64,000 bases of DNA from Oerskovia paurometabola (GTDB lineage: Bacteria; Actinomycetota; Actinomycetes; Actinomycetales; Cellulomonadaceae): positions 1,922,001 through 1,986,000 of the forward strand of contig NZ_JAFBBV010000001.1 in the NCBI RefSeq assembly GCF_016907365.1, in the 5' to 3' direction. Shown here one piece after another: positions 34,677 through 44,600 of this stretch; the first letter of the stretch is position 1; each line of letters starts with the position of its first letter. The notes beneath the pieces are model-generated. The model made no database searches. It saw only the letters and a program-made list of their open reading frames with translations, and was not told the DNA's origin. A program made the position numbers and the translations under genes.

Positions 34677-35990
34677 GTGGCAACTCCGCAGAACTACCTA
34701 GCAGTGATCAAGGTGGTCGGCATCGGCGGTGGTGGCGTGAACGCCGTCAACCGGATGATCGAGGTCGGTCTCAAGGGCGTCGAGTTCATCGCCATCAACA
34801 CCGACGCGCAGGCGTTGCTGATGTCCGACGCGGACGTCAAGCTCGACGTCGGGCGCGAGCTCACGCGTGGCCTCGGAGCGGGTGCCGACCCCGAGGTGGG
34901 CAAGAAGGCGGCCGAGGACCACGCCGAGGAGATCGAGGACGTCCTGCGGGGCGCCGACATGGTCTTCGTCACGGCGGGCGAGGGCGGTGGCACCGGGACC
35001 GGTGGCGCCCCGGTGGTCGCGCGCATCGCGCGTTCGCTGGGCGCCCTGACCGTCGGTGTCGTCACGCGACCCTTCACGTTCGAGGGGCGCCGTCGTTCGG
35101 TCCAGGCCGACCAGGGGATCGAGGCCCTGCGCAACGAGGTCGACACCCTCATCGTCATCCCCAACGACCGGCTCCTGTCGATGTCGGACCGCAACGTCTC
35201 GGCGCTCGACGCGTTCCACTCGGCCGACCAGGTCCTGCTCTCGGGCGTCCAGGGGATCACGGACCTCATCACGACCCCGGGCCTGATCAACCTCGACTTC
35301 GCCGACGTGAAGTCCGTCATGCAGGGTGCGGGCAGCGCCCTCATGGGGATCGGCTCGGCACGAGGCGAGGACCGCGCGGTCCAGGCGGCCGAGCTCGCCA
35401 TCTCCTCGCCCCTGCTCGAGGCGAGCATCGACGGTGCGCACGGCGTGCTGCTCTCGATCCAGGGCGGCTCGGACCTCGGTCTCTTCGAGATCAACGAGGC
35501 CGCGCGACTGGTCCACGAGGCCGCGCACACCGAGGCGAACATCATCTTCGGTGCCGTGATCGACGACGCCCTGGGTGACGAGGTCCGCGTGACGGTCATC
35601 GCGGCCGGGTTCGACGGTGGCACGCCCCAGATCCGCAAGGACGCCCGTGCGCTGGGTCAGGTCGCCGGCACGCCCGCGACGCCGCCCGCTCCGGCGCCGG
35701 TCCCGGCGGCGGTGCCCACGGCCACGGGCAGCCACACGCTGCCGCGCCCGGTGGTCCCGATCACCTCGGAGCCCGACGACGTCCCCGTGACCTTCGGGGG
35801 AGGGGCGGCCACGGTCTCGGCCGGCTACGCGCCGATCCCGACGTTCAGCGTCGTCCCCACCGACGAGAACGTGAACGCCGAGCAGGCCGCGGCCGACCGT
35901 TCCGCCCAGGTCGAGGTGCCCCGCCTGTACGACGAGGAGCCCGTCCGGCGCAAGGTCGAGGACCTCGACGTCCCCGACTTCCTGAAGTAG
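34677..35990 (+). CDS. ftsZ: Cell division GTPase FtsZ
   Basis: Tubulin-like GTPase that forms the division ring at mid-cell. The 437-residue protein has [15 protein letters not shown] at the start of the GTPase domain, the tubulin signature [16 protein letters not shown], the T7 loop region with [11 protein letters not shown], a Pro/Ala-rich linker (about 315-415) and the C-terminal peptide [10 protein letters not shown] that binds SepF and FtsW. GTG 34677 (VATPQNYL) was chosen over a TTG 10 codons upstream because GAGAGG is well spaced and the family starts there. Confidence 0.98.
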   Translation: MATPQNYLAVIKVVGIGGGGVNAVNRMIEVGLKGVEFIAINTDAQALLMSDADVKLDVGRELTRGLGAGADPEVGKKAAEDHAEEIEDVLRGADMVFVTAGEGGGTGTGGAPVVARIARSLGALTVGVVTRPFTFEGRRRSVQADQGIEALRNEVDTLIVIPNDRLLSMSDRNVSALDAFHSADQVLLSGVQGITDLITTPGLINLDFADVKSVMQGAGSALMGIGSARGEDRAVQAAELAISSPLLEASIDGAHGVLLSIQGGSDLGLFEINEAARLVHEAAHTEANIIFGAVIDDALGDEVRVTVIAAGFDGGTPQIRKDARALGQVAGTPATPPAPAPVPAAVPTATGSHTLPRPVVPITSEPDDVPVTFGGGAATVSAGYAPIPTFSVVPTDENVNAEQAAADRSAQVEVPRLYDEEPVRRKVEDLDVPDFLK

Positions 35991-35993
35991 CCC

Positions 35994-36779
35994 GTGCTCG
36001 ATCCTGCACTCCCCGCACCCCCGGTTCTCGAGGTCGACCTCGGGCCGGGGGTGCGTGCTGCGTTCACCGGTCGTGCGGGAGGCACGTCGCCCGCGCCCTG
36101 GTCGGGGCTCAACCTCGGGCTGGGCGTCGGGGACGACGCCCAGCGCGTCCTCGGCCACCGGGCCGCGGTCGGCCGACTCCTCGGTGCGCCCCTCGTCTTC
36201 GGCACCCAGGTGCACGGTGCCGGGGTCCGTGTGCTCACGGCGGACGACCGGGCAGCGCGGGTCGAGCGTGACGCGGGGGCTGCGACGTGCGGCGAGCACG
36301 ACGCCCTCGTCACGGCCCAGCCCGGCCTCGGGCTCGGCGTCCTCGTCGCCGACTGCGTCCCGGTCCTGCTCGCCGACCCCGAGGCCCGGGTCGTCGGCGT
36401 GGCCCACACGGGTCGGCAGGGCCTGCTCGCAGGGGTCGTCGGTACGGCCCTCGACGCGCTGCTCGCGCAGGGGGCGCGAGCGGGCCGGGTGCGTGCCGTC
36501 GTCGGGCCCGCCGCGTGCGGGCGGTGCTATGAGGTCCCCGAGGAGATGCGCGACGAGGTGGCCGCCCTCCGTCCGGGCACCGAGTCGACCACGAGCTGGG
36601 GCACGCCCGCGCTCGACCTGCCGGCGGGAGTCGTCGCCGAGCTGCGTGCCGCCGGGGTGGCGGAGATCGTCGAGACCGGGATCTGCACCCTCGAGGACGA
36701 GCGCTTCTACTCGCACCGTCTCGCGACGCGCCGCGGCGCCACCACGGGGCGGTTCGCGGGAGTCGTCGCCCTGGGATGA
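35994..36779 (+). CDS. YfiH/PgeF family multicopper-oxidoreductase-like (LACC1) protein
   Basis: A 261-residue protein of the YfiH/LACC1 family, once called polyphenol oxidase. Members act as purine nucleoside enzymes, and E. coli YfiH edits UDP-MurNAc stem peptides. The zinc ligands are visible: His in FGTQVHGAGV, Cys in VADCVPVLLADP and His in GVAHTGRQGLLAGVV (the family usually reads AHAGWRGL). GTG 35994 lies 4 nt after the ftsZ stop. In relatives yggS normally follows; here sepF comes next. Confidence 0.9.
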   Translation: MLDPALPAPPVLEVDLGPGVRAAFTGRAGGTSPAPWSGLNLGLGVGDDAQRVLGHRAAVGRLLGAPLVFGTQVHGAGVRVLTADDRAARVERDAGAATCGEHDALVTAQPGLGLGVLVADCVPVLLADPEARVVGVAHTGRQGLLAGVVGTALDALLAQGARAGRVRAVVGPAACGRCYEVPEEMRDEVAALRPGTESTTSWGTPALDLPAGVVAELRAAGVAEIVETGICTLEDERFYSHRLATRRGATTGRFAGVVALG

Positions 36780-36873
36780 GCCGGTGCCCGCCTCGCGCCG
36801 TGCGTGATTCTCACCCCACGGCCCGTTGTCGCTTCCTGGGCGTGTCGCATCACGCGCGTGTCCGGGGCTGGGT

Positions 36874-36879
36874 TAGCGT
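36874..36879 (+). promoter_or_regulatory. Possible -10 of sepF
   Basis: TAGCGT, 45 nt before the sepF ATG and just downstream of the 145-nt gap after yfiH. The -35 region is not recognisable. Confidence 0.35.
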
Positions 36880-36924
36880 GCAAAGCACGGAACCAGCAGT
36901 CGACATGAGGACGGAGAGAGGGCG

Positions 36925-37410
36925 ATGGCCGGAGCACTTCGCAAGACCATGCTTTACCTGGGCCTCGCTGATGATCGAGGCGAGGGCGACCAGGAAGAGT
37001 TCATCGACGAGTACGACGACTTGGGGGCCGACGTGCCGACCGACTACCAGGCTCAGGTGACCCCCCTGCACAGGACGGTCGCCCCACGAGAGGTACCCCA
37101 GACGAGCATGTCAGCAGCAGAGCTCCGCCGGATCACCACCGTGCACCCGCGTTCCTACAACGACGCCCGCGTCATCGGGGAGGCGTTCCGTGGTGGCACA
37201 CCGGTCATCATGAACCTCTCCGACATGGACGACGCGGACGCCAAGCGTCTCGTCGACTTCTCCGCGGGGCTCATCTTCGGTCTGCACGGGGCCATCGAGC
37301 GCGTGACCAACAAGGTCTTCCTGCTCTCGCCCGAGCACGTCGAGATCACGGGCGAGGAGCAGGCGCCCGAGCCTCCGGTGAGCCGCGCCGGCTTCTTCAA
37401 CCAGAGCTGA
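36925..37410 (+). CDS. sepF: Cell division protein SepF
   Basis: Membrane-associated FtsZ anchor that is essential in actinobacteria lacking FtsA. The 161-residue protein has the N-terminal amphipathic helix ([17 protein letters not shown]), an acidic linker (about 18-60) and the SepF core with [43 protein letters not shown] (about 73-117; shown as family region) and [12 protein letters not shown] 36925 follows GGAGAGAGGGCG. It precedes yggT and divIVA in the standard order. Confidence 0.96.
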   Translation: MAGALRKTMLYLGLADDRGEGDQEEFIDEYDDLGADVPTDYQAQVTPLHRTVAPREVPQTSMSAAELRRITTVHPRSYNDARVIGEAFRGGTPVIMNLSDMDDADAKRLVDFSAGLIFGLHGAIERVTNKVFLLSPEHVEITGEEQAPEPPVSRAGFFNQS

Positions 37411-37436
37411 CCGCGGACTCTGGCACAGTTGACCCT

Positions 37437-37721
37437 GTGAATTTCGTCTTCGATCTGCTGGCATTCGTCCTCGGCCTCTACCTCGTGGTGCTCATCGGAC
37501 GTGTGGTGTTCGACTGGGTGCAGGTCTTCGCGCGCGACTGGCGCCCCCGCGGTGTCATGCTCGTCCTGGCGGAGGCCATCTACTCCCTGACCGACCCGCC
37601 GCTGCGCGCACTGCGCAAGGTCATCCCGCCCCTGACCCTCGGTCAGGTGCGGATCGACCTCGGGTTCATCGTGCTCTTTCTCGCAGTGTCGTTCGCTGCA
37701 CAGATCCTGAGGTCTCTGTAA
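37437..37721 (+). CDS. YggT family membrane protein
   Basis: A 94-residue protein with two membrane helices (about 3-24 and 70-92) and a cytoplasmic loop with the family segment LTDPPLRALRKVIPPLTLGQVRIDL. YggT proteins sit beside sepF in most actinobacteria and some are linked to osmotic or division functions. GTG 37437 lies 26 nt after sepF; no strong ribosome binding site was seen. Probably co-transcribed with sepF. Confidence 0.92.
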   Translation: MNFVFDLLAFVLGLYLVVLIGRVVFDWVQVFARDWRPRGVMLVLAEAIYSLTDPPLRALRKVIPPLTLGQVRIDLGFIVLFLAVSFAAQILRSL

Positions 37722-37875
37722 ACACGTAGAAATCTGACATCACGGCGTTCTTGCGACCGGTGGTCCCGACGGGGCCTCGGTCGGAGTCCGCCTCCGCTGA
37801 CAATCTCCGCTACTTTGGACTGTGGCGATCTCGAGATCGCCCGGACTGACGGCGCAAACGCATTGAGGTGAGACG

Positions 37876-38532
37876 ATGGCACTGCTGACAGCAGAGGACA
37901 TCCTGAACAAGAAGTTCTCCGCGACGAAGTTCCGCGAGGGCTACGACGTCGAAGAGGTCGATGACTTCCTGGACGAGGTGGTGAGGACGCTCAACTCCGT
38001 GCAGGAGGAGAACGACGACCTCAAGACCAAGCTGGCCGCAGCGGAGCGACGCGTCGCCGAGCTCAGCCGCGCCGACGCCTCGGCGCCGTCCAAGCCGGCC
38101 GTGGTCGAGACCCCGTCCGCTCCGGAGCCCGCACCCGTCGTCGCGAGCTCGGCTCCCGTCCTGGGCAAGCCGGCCGCGGAGCCCGAGTCGGCCACCGGCA
38201 TGCTCCAGCTCGCCCAGAAGCTGCACGACGACTACGTGCGCTCGGGCCAGCAGGAGGGGGACCGCCTCATCGCAGAAGCGAAGGAGGAGGGCACCCGGAT
38301 CGTGCAGGAGGCCGAGGAGACCTCGCACCGCACGCTCTCGCAGCTCGAGCAGGAGCGCTCGCTCCTGGAGCGCAAGATCGACGAGCTCCGCCTCTTCGAG
38401 CGGGACTACCGCACGCGTCTCAAGAGCTACCTGCAGAACCTCATGGGGGACCTCGACAACCGCGGCAGCGCTCTCCCGCCCCGCAGCGGTTCCGGCGCGG
38501 GTCGCTCGAGCGACCTCAGCGCGGGCATCTAG
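37876..38532 (+). CDS. divIVA: Polar growth and septum protein DivIVA (Wag31)
   Basis: A coiled-coil scaffold that marks cell poles and septa and organises wall synthesis. The 218-residue protein has the conserved N-terminal membrane-binding domain (LTAEDILNKKFSATKFREGYD, then EVDDFLDEVV), a first coiled coil, a Pro/Ala-rich linker (about 72-108) and a long C-terminal coiled coil (about 115-195). ATG 37876 has GAGGTGAG just upstream. A 154-nt gap before it and a hairpin after it suggest a separate transcript. Confidence 0.95.
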   Translation: MALLTAEDILNKKFSATKFREGYDVEEVDDFLDEVVRTLNSVQEENDDLKTKLAAAERRVAELSRADASAPSKPAVVETPSAPEPAPVVASSAPVLGKPAAEPESATGMLQLAQKLHDDYVRSGQQEGDRLIAEAKEEGTRIVQEAEETSHRTLSQLEQERSLLERKIDELRLFERDYRTRLKSYLQNLMGDLDNRGSALPPRSGSGAGRSSDLSAGI

Positions 38533-38602
38533 TCCACCTGCCACCTGGCAGACGATCACACCAGGCGTGCGGACCACAGGGTTCGCCGTCGGTCGGTCCG
38601 TG

Positions 38603-38641
38603 ACGACGCACCACACCGGTCCATCCGGCGTGGTGCGTTGT
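38603..38641 (+). terminator. Terminator after divIVA
   Basis: A 17-bp imperfect stem (38603-38619 with 38625-38641) containing CGCACCAC/GTGGTGCG and CCGG/CCGG, with a 5-nt loop, 70 nt after the divIVA stop. Confidence 0.65.
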
Positions 38642-38694
38642 GCGTACCGGCAGGCGGCGTCTACTCTCACCGCAACTCGAACCGGAGGGGCGAC

Positions 38695-39156
38695 ATGACC
38701 AAGCTCAGCACCGCGACGCGCGCGGTCGTACGACAGCAGTTCCCGAACCTAGCTCGCGACGTCAAGTCCTTCCCCGTGCGTGACGGCGAGGAGCCGTGGA
38801 CGGTGAAGGAGGCGGAGGAGCAGGCAGCGACCCTGCTGGAGGAGCGCGAGCGCCTCGAGCGAGAGCTCACCGAGGCCGACCAGGAGCTCTCGGAGCTCCT
38901 GCGCAACTCGGGGGACGGTGCGGGTGACGACCAGGCGGACTCCGGGTCCAGCGCGCTCGAACGTGAGCAGGAGCTCACCCTCGTCAACAACATGAGGGAC
39001 CTGCTCGAGCAGACCAAGCACGCGCTCGACCGCATCGCGGCCGGGACCTACGCGACGTGCGAGGCGACCGGGCTCCCGATCGGCAAGGCGCGTCTGCAGG
39101 CCTACCCGCGGGCGAACCTGTCCGTCGAGGCGAAGCAGCGCGAGGAACGTCGCTGA
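38695..39156 (+). CDS. TraR/DksA family protein with degenerate zinc finger
   Basis: A 153-residue protein with the DksA layout: a long coiled coil (about 40-110) and a C-terminal globular domain. DksA proteins enter the RNA polymerase secondary channel and act with ppGpp. The domain reads [21 protein letters not shown] then [12 protein letters not shown]. Three of the four zinc cysteines are lost: Cys122 remains, but positions 125, 143 and 146 are Thr, Ser and Ala. The fold may persist without zinc. ATG 38695 has GGAGGGG 5-11 nt upstream. It is bounded by hairpins on both sides, so it is monocistronic. Confidence 0.87.
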   Translation: MTKLSTATRAVVRQQFPNLARDVKSFPVRDGEEPWTVKEAEEQAATLLEERERLERELTEADQELSELLRNSGDGAGDDQADSGSSALEREQELTLVNNMRDLLEQTKHALDRIAAGTYATCEATGLPIGKARLQAYPRANLSVEAKQREERR

Positions 39157-39178
39157 CGCGACCGCCCTGCGTACGCGA

Positions 39179-39212
39179 GAAGGCCGCCGTCCCCACGGGG
39201 ACGGCGGCCTTC
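39179..39212 (+). terminator. Terminator after the DksA-like gene
   Basis: A perfect 16-bp stem (39179-39194 with 39197-39212), 22 nt after the stop. lspA begins about 50 nt downstream, so lspA needs its own promoter. Confidence 0.85.
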
Positions 39213-39261
39213 GCCGTCCCGGATCGTGGACCAGCGGCCGGACATGGCAGACTTGCCGCCG

Positions 39262-40014
39262 ATGCCATCGACTCCCTCTCCCCAGCAGCCCGCGCCCGCC
39301 GACCCGTCCGAGGGTGGCACCGGGGCCGTGTCCGCGGCCCCCGCCACGGACGTCCCCCCGCGCGTGACCGTCGCCCCGCGGCGCCTCGTCCTGTGGGTCG
39401 TGGTGCTCGCGGCCCTCGTGATCCTGGTCGACCAGGTCACCAAGATCTGGGCCGTCGCCGAGCTCGAGGGTCACGAGACCATCGAGCTCCTCGGCGAGTG
39501 GCTCCACCTGACGTTCATCCGCAACGAGGGGGCGGCGCTCGGGATCGGATCGGGCTACACCTGGATCCTGACGATCGTCGTCACGGTCGTGATCGTGTTC
39601 ATCGTGCGCAGCATGCGCAAGATCGGGTCGCGCGGCTGGGCGGTCGCCCTCGGGCTGCTGCTCGGTGGAGCCCTGGGCAACCTCATCGACCGGATCTTCC
39701 GCGAGCCGGGCTTCGCGCAGGGGCACGTGGTGGACTTCATCGGGTACGGGGACCTGTTCATCGGGAACGTCGCGGACATCGCGGTCGTGGCGGCCGCGGT
39801 GATGATCGCGATCCTCTCGGTCCAGGGCATCGGCATCGACGGCCAGCGGCACGTGGAGGAGACGGCGGCGACCGCAGAGGCCGGGGACGACGCGTCCCCC
39901 GTCGTGGAGCACGGACCAGACGCCCCCGCGCCGGGTGCCGGGACGAGGACCGCGCCGGGCGCAGGTCCCCAGGCCTCCGGCACGACCGGGTCGACGACCG
40001 GGACGGAGTCCTGA
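39262..40014 (+). CDS. lspA: Lipoprotein signal peptidase (signal peptidase II)
   Basis: Cleaves prolipoprotein signal peptides at the membrane. Four membrane helices carry the aspartic dyad: Asp in GNLIDRIF and in NVADIAVVA, plus the family motifs NEGAALGI and HVVDFI. The 250-residue form has a Pro/Ala-rich N-terminus (about 45 residues) and a disordered C-terminal tail (about 60 residues), both outside the usual 165-residue core. ATG 39262 was chosen because CAGACT lies 8 nt upstream (leaderless pattern). GTG 39226 and ATG 39244 are in-frame alternatives. The stop shares a base with rluD (TGATG). Confidence 0.9.
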   Translation: MPSTPSPQQPAPADPSEGGTGAVSAAPATDVPPRVTVAPRRLVLWVVVLAALVILVDQVTKIWAVAELEGHETIELLGEWLHLTFIRNEGAALGIGSGYTWILTIVVTVVIVFIVRSMRKIGSRGWAVALGLLLGGALGNLIDRIFREPGFAQGHVVDFIGYGDLFIGNVADIAVVAAAVMIAILSVQGIGIDGQRHVEETAATAEAGDDASPVVEHGPDAPAPGAGTRTAPGAGPQASGTTGSTTGTES

Positions 40015-40952
40015 TGGGCCAGGTGCGCTCGCTCCCTGTGCCCGACGGGCTGGCCGGCGAGAGGGTCGACGCGGCCCTCGCACGCCTGCTGGGCCTGTCG
40101 CGCACGCGTGCGGCCGAGGTCGCCGCCGCGGGCGGGGTGCGCGTCGACGGTCGGGAGCTCGGCAAGTCCGACCGCCTGGTCGCCGGGGCCTGGCTCGAGG
40201 TCGAGATCCCCGACGAGCCGGAGGCGTCCACGCCGCAGGTCGTCGCCGAGCCCGTGCCGGGGATGAAGATCGTGTACGACGACGACGACGTGGTGGTCAT
40301 CGACAAGCCCGTCGGCGTCGCGGCGCACCCCTCGCCCGGCTGGACGGGGCCGACGGTCGTCGGTGCCCTGGTCGCCGCGGGGTACCGCATCTCGACGTCG
40401 GGGGCCGCGGAGCGCCAGGGCATCGTGCACCGGCTCGACGTCGGCACCTCGGGTCTCATGGTGGTCGCCAAGAGCGAGCTCGCGTACTCGGTGCTCAAGC
40501 GGGCGTTCAAGGAGCGCACGGTCGAGAAGGTCTACCACGCGCTCGTCCAGGGACACCCCGAGCCGACGACGGGCACGATCGACGCGCCCATCGGGCGCCA
40601 CCCGTCGGCCGACTACAAGTTCGCGGTGACGGCCGAGGGCAAGCCCTCGGTCACGCACTACGAGGTCCTCGAGATGCTCCCGGCGGCCTCGCTCGTCGAG
40701 GTGCACCTCGAGACCGGTCGCACGCACCAGATCCGCGTGCACTTCTCGGCGCTGCGCCACCCCTGCGTGGGTGACCTGACGTACGGGGCCGACCCGGTGC
40801 TGGCCAAGAAGGTCGGGCTCACGCGGCAGTGGCTGCACGCGGTGCAGCTCGGTTTCGAGCACCCGGCGACCGGGCGGTGGACGCAGGTCACGAGCGAGTA
40901 CCCCGACGACCTGGCGCGTGCGCTCGAGGTCGTGCGCGGGGCGTACTCCTGA
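40014..40952 (+). CDS. RluA/RluD family pseudouridine synthase
   Basis: A 312-residue enzyme with an S4 RNA-binding domain (about 14-70: [20 protein letters not shown]) and the RluA-type catalytic domain. The catalytic Asp lies in [16 protein letters not shown], and the C-terminus has [23 protein letters not shown] (about 235-257; key residues R, H, Q, I, R). The place after lspA is the usual RluD position, so it probably modifies 23S rRNA helix 69. Translation is coupled to lspA (TGATG). Confidence 0.93.
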   Translation: MGQVRSLPVPDGLAGERVDAALARLLGLSRTRAAEVAAAGGVRVDGRELGKSDRLVAGAWLEVEIPDEPEASTPQVVAEPVPGMKIVYDDDDVVVIDKPVGVAAHPSPGWTGPTVVGALVAAGYRISTSGAAERQGIVHRLDVGTSGLMVVAKSELAYSVLKRAFKERTVEKVYHALVQGHPEPTTGTIDAPIGRHPSADYKFAVTAEGKPSVTHYEVLEMLPAASLVEVHLETGRTHQIRVHFSALRHPCVGDLTYGADPVLAKKVGLTRQWLHAVQLGFEHPATGRWTQVTSEYPDDLARALEVVRGAYS

Positions 40953-40995
40953 CCCGGCTCGGCGGGCTCGCGGGTCCGCCGACGGAAGGACGACG

Positions 40996-41463
40996 ATGCT
41001 GACGACCGAACGGGTCCGGACGCCCGAACAGCTCACCGAGGCGCACGCGCTGCGGCTGGCGGTCTTCGTGGACGAGCAGCAGGTCCCGCTCGCCGAGGAG
41101 ATCGACGACGCCGACTTCGCGCCGACCACCACCCATGTCGTGGTCCGGGACGCGACGGGGCTCGTCGTGGGGACCGGCCGCCTGCTCTCCGACCCTGCCC
41201 ACCCGGGCGAGGTGCACGTCGGACGGGTCGCGGTCGCCCGCGCCGCCCGAGGCACGGGCGCGGGCGCGACGGTCATGCGCGCGCTCGAGGAGATCGCGCT
41301 CGCCGAGCACGTGGCGGACGGCAGGGTCCGGATCGAGCTCAGCGCGCAGACGCAGGCCACAGGCTTCTACGAACGCCTCGGGTACGAGGTGTACGGGCCG
41401 GTGTACCTCGACGCGGGGATCGACCACCGGGACGCCGCGAAGACCTTGCGCCTGCGCGGCTGA
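40996..41463 (+). CDS. GNAT family N-acetyltransferase
   Basis: A 155-residue GNAT protein. It has the N-terminal segment LRLAVFVDEQQVPLAEEID typical of ElaA-like members, the acetyl-CoA loop VARAARGTGAGATVM (motif RxxGxG) and the C-terminal TGFYERLGYEVYGPVYLDAGIDH. The substrate is unknown. ATG 40996 has GGAAGGACG upstream. It lies 43 nt after rluD and before the dnaE promoter, and is likely co-transcribed with lspA-rluD. Confidence 0.9.
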   Translation: MLTTERVRTPEQLTEAHALRLAVFVDEQQVPLAEEIDDADFAPTTTHVVVRDATGLVVGTGRLLSDPAHPGEVHVGRVAVARAARGTGAGATVMRALEEIALAEHVADGRVRIELSAQTQATGFYERLGYEVYGPVYLDAGIDHRDAAKTLRLRG

Positions 41464-41638
41464 CGCGCAGACGCGGGCTGTCACGGGCCGCGAACGGTTC
41501 CAGCCGCCGTCCCTCGTGGGGCGACCCGTGCCCCGGGGTGCCGAGCCCGTGAGGCTCGTGGCGCCGTCGGGCGGGCATGAGAGAAGGCACACGCCGGTGT
41601 CGTCGGGCGACACGCCGGGAGGCGTCGGTGGGTCGATC

Positions 41639-41644
41639 TAGACT
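41639..41644 (+). promoter_or_regulatory. -10 box of dnaE, leaderless type
   Basis: TAGACT, 6 nt, ATG 41651. Confidence 0.65.
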
Positions 41645-41650
41645 CGTCGC

Positions 41651-44600
41651 ATGCCGTCTGCCGTCGCCCCCGGAAGCACCCAGAAGTCCGACGACTTCGT
41701 CCACCTGCACGTCCACACCGAGTACTCGATGCTGGACGGCGCCGCGCGGCTCGGAGACCTCTTCGAGGAGACCGCGCGCCTGGGGCAGAAGGCCATCGCG
41801 ACCACGGACCACGGCTACATCTTCGGGGCGTTCGACTTCTGGTCCAAGGCGACCCAGGCGGGCATCAAGCCCATCATCGGCGTCGAGGCGTACGTCACGC
41901 CCGGCACGAGCCGCTTCGACCAGACGCGCGTGCGCTTCGGCGAGAAGGGCCAGGAGTCCGACGACGTCTCGGCCCGTGGCGCGTACACGCACCTGACGAT
42001 GTGGGCCCGCAACAACGAGGGCTTGCACAACCTCTTCCGCGCGAGCTCGCTCGCCTCGCTCGACGGCCAGATGGGCAAGTGGCCCCGCATGGACCGCGAC
42101 CTGCTCGAGCGCTACGGCAAGGGCATGATCGCGTCCTCGGGCTGCCCCTCGGGCGAGATCCAGACCAAGCTGCGGCTCGGCCAGTGGGACGCGGCCGTGC
42201 AGGCCGCCGGCGAGCTCCAGGACGTGTTCGGCAAGGAGAACTTCTACGTCGAGCTCATGGACCACGGGCTCGACATCGAACGACGTGTCATCAAGGACCT
42301 GCTGCGGCTCTCCGAGACGATCGGGGCACCGCTCGTCGCGACCAACGACCTGCACTACGTGAAGAAGGAGGACAGCCACTCCCAGGAGGCGCTGCTGTGC
42401 ATCAACTCCGGCTCCACGCTCGCCGACCCGGACCGCTTCAAGTTCGACGGCGACGGGTACTACGTGAAGTCGGCAGCCGAGATGCGGCACATCTGGAAGG
42501 AGCTGCCCGAGGCCTGCGACAACACCCTGCTCATCGCCGAGCAGTGCGAGGTCAGCTTCGACACGTCCGCGAACTACATGCCCAACTACCCCTGCCCCCC
42601 GGGCGAGGACGAGACCTCCTGGTTCATCAAGGAGGTCGAGAAGGGCCTGCACTACCGCTACCCGGACGGCATCTCGGACGCCGTGCGCAAGCAGGCCGAG
42701 TACGAGACCCAGGTCATCGTGCAGATGGGCTTCCCGGGCTACTTCCTCGTCGTCGCCGACTTCATCAACTGGGCCAAGGACAACGGCATCCGCGTGGGGC
42801 CGGGGCGTGGCTCGGGTGCGGGCTCCATGGCCGCGTACGCGATGCGCATCACGGACCTCGACCCGCTCCAGCACGGCCTGATCTTCGAGCGGTTCCTCAA
42901 CCCCGACCGTGTGTCCATGCCCGACTTCGACGTCGACTTCGACGAGCGTCGTCGTGGTGAGGTCATCCGCTACGTGACGGAGAAGTACGGCGAGGACCGC
43001 GTCGCCCAGATCGTCACGTACGGCACCATCAAGGCCAAGCAGGCCCTCAAGGACTCCTCGCGTCTCCTGGGCTTCCCCTTCGCGATGGGGGAGAAGCTCA
43101 CCAAGGCCATGCCGCCCGCGATCATGGGCAAGGACATCTCGCTCACGGGGATCTTCAACCCCGACGACAAGCGGTACAACGAGGCCGACGAGTTCCGCCA
43201 GATCCACTCGGCGGACCCCGACGCGCAGCGCGTCGTCGAGCTCGCCAAGGGCATCGAGGGACTGAAGCGCCAGTGGGGCGTGCACGCGGCCGGCGTCATC
43301 ATGTCGAGCGAGCCGCTCATCGACATCATCCCGATCATGCGCCGCCTGCAGGACGGCGCGGTCATCACGCAGTTCGACTACCCCACCTGTGAGGGCCTCG
43401 GCCTGATCAAGATGGACTTCCTGGGGTTGCGCAACCTCACGATCCTCGACGACGCGCTCGAGAACATCGTGATGAACGGCAAGGACCCGGTCGAGCTCGA
43501 GGCGCTCACGCTCGACGACCCCAAGACGTACGAGCTCCTGGGGCGCGGCGACACCCTGGGCGTGTTCCAGCTCGACGGCGGCGGCATGCGGACGCTGCTC
43601 AAGCTCATGCGCCCCGACAACTTCGAGGACATCTCGGCCGTGGGCGCTCTCTACCGCCCGGGCCCCATGGGAGCCAACTCCCACACCAACTACGCGCTGC
43701 GCAAGAACGGGATGCAGGAGGTCACTCCGATCCACCCCGAGCTCGAGGAAGCCCTCGAGGACATCCTGGGGACCACCTACGGCCTGATCGTGTACCAGGA
43801 GCAGGTCATGGCCATCGCGCAGAAGGTCGCCGGGTACTCGCTCGGCCAGGCCGACATCCTGCGCCGTGCCATGGGCAAGAAGAAGAAGTCCGAGCTGGAC
43901 AAGCAGTTCGAGGGCTTCTCGAACGGCATGAAGGAGCGCGGCTTCTCCATGGCCGCGGTCAAGACGCTGTGGGACATCCTGCTGCCGTTCTCGGACTACG
44001 CGTTCAACAAGGCGCACTCCGCGGCGTACGGTGTCGTCTCCTACTGGACCGCCTACCTCAAGGCCAACTACCCGACCGAGTACATGGCCGCGCTGCTCAC
44101 GAGCGTGCGCGACGACAAGGACAAGTCGGCCCTCTACCTCAACGAGTGCCGCCGCATGGGGATCACGGTCCTGCCGCCGGACGTGAACTCGTCGTCGGCC
44201 AACTTCACCGCCGTCGGGAAGGACATCCGCTTCGGCCTGACCGCGGTCCGCAACGTCGGCGCCAACGTGGTGGACGCGATCGTCGCGACCCGCGAGGAGA
44301 AGGGGACCTTCGGGTCCTTCACCGACTTCCTCGACAAGGTCCCCGCCGTGGTGTGCAACAAGCGGACCATCGAGTCGCTCATCAAGGCGGGGGCGTTCGA
44401 CTCGCTCGACCACGCGCGGCGCGCGCTGCTCGTGGTGCACGAGCAGGCGGTGGACTCGGTCATCAGCGTCAAGCGCGAGGAGGCCAAGGGGCAGTTCGAC
44501 CTCTTCGCCGACCTGGGCGCCGAGGATCCCGCCATGTCGTTCAGTGTCGACGTGCCCGACATCCCCGACTGGGACAAGAAGCAGCGCCTCGCGTTCGAGC

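Noticed and set aside
39226-39261. Earlier lspA starts at GTG 39226 and ATG 39244
   Set aside because: They lie immediately after the terminator hairpin with no room for a promoter; kept only as alternatives.
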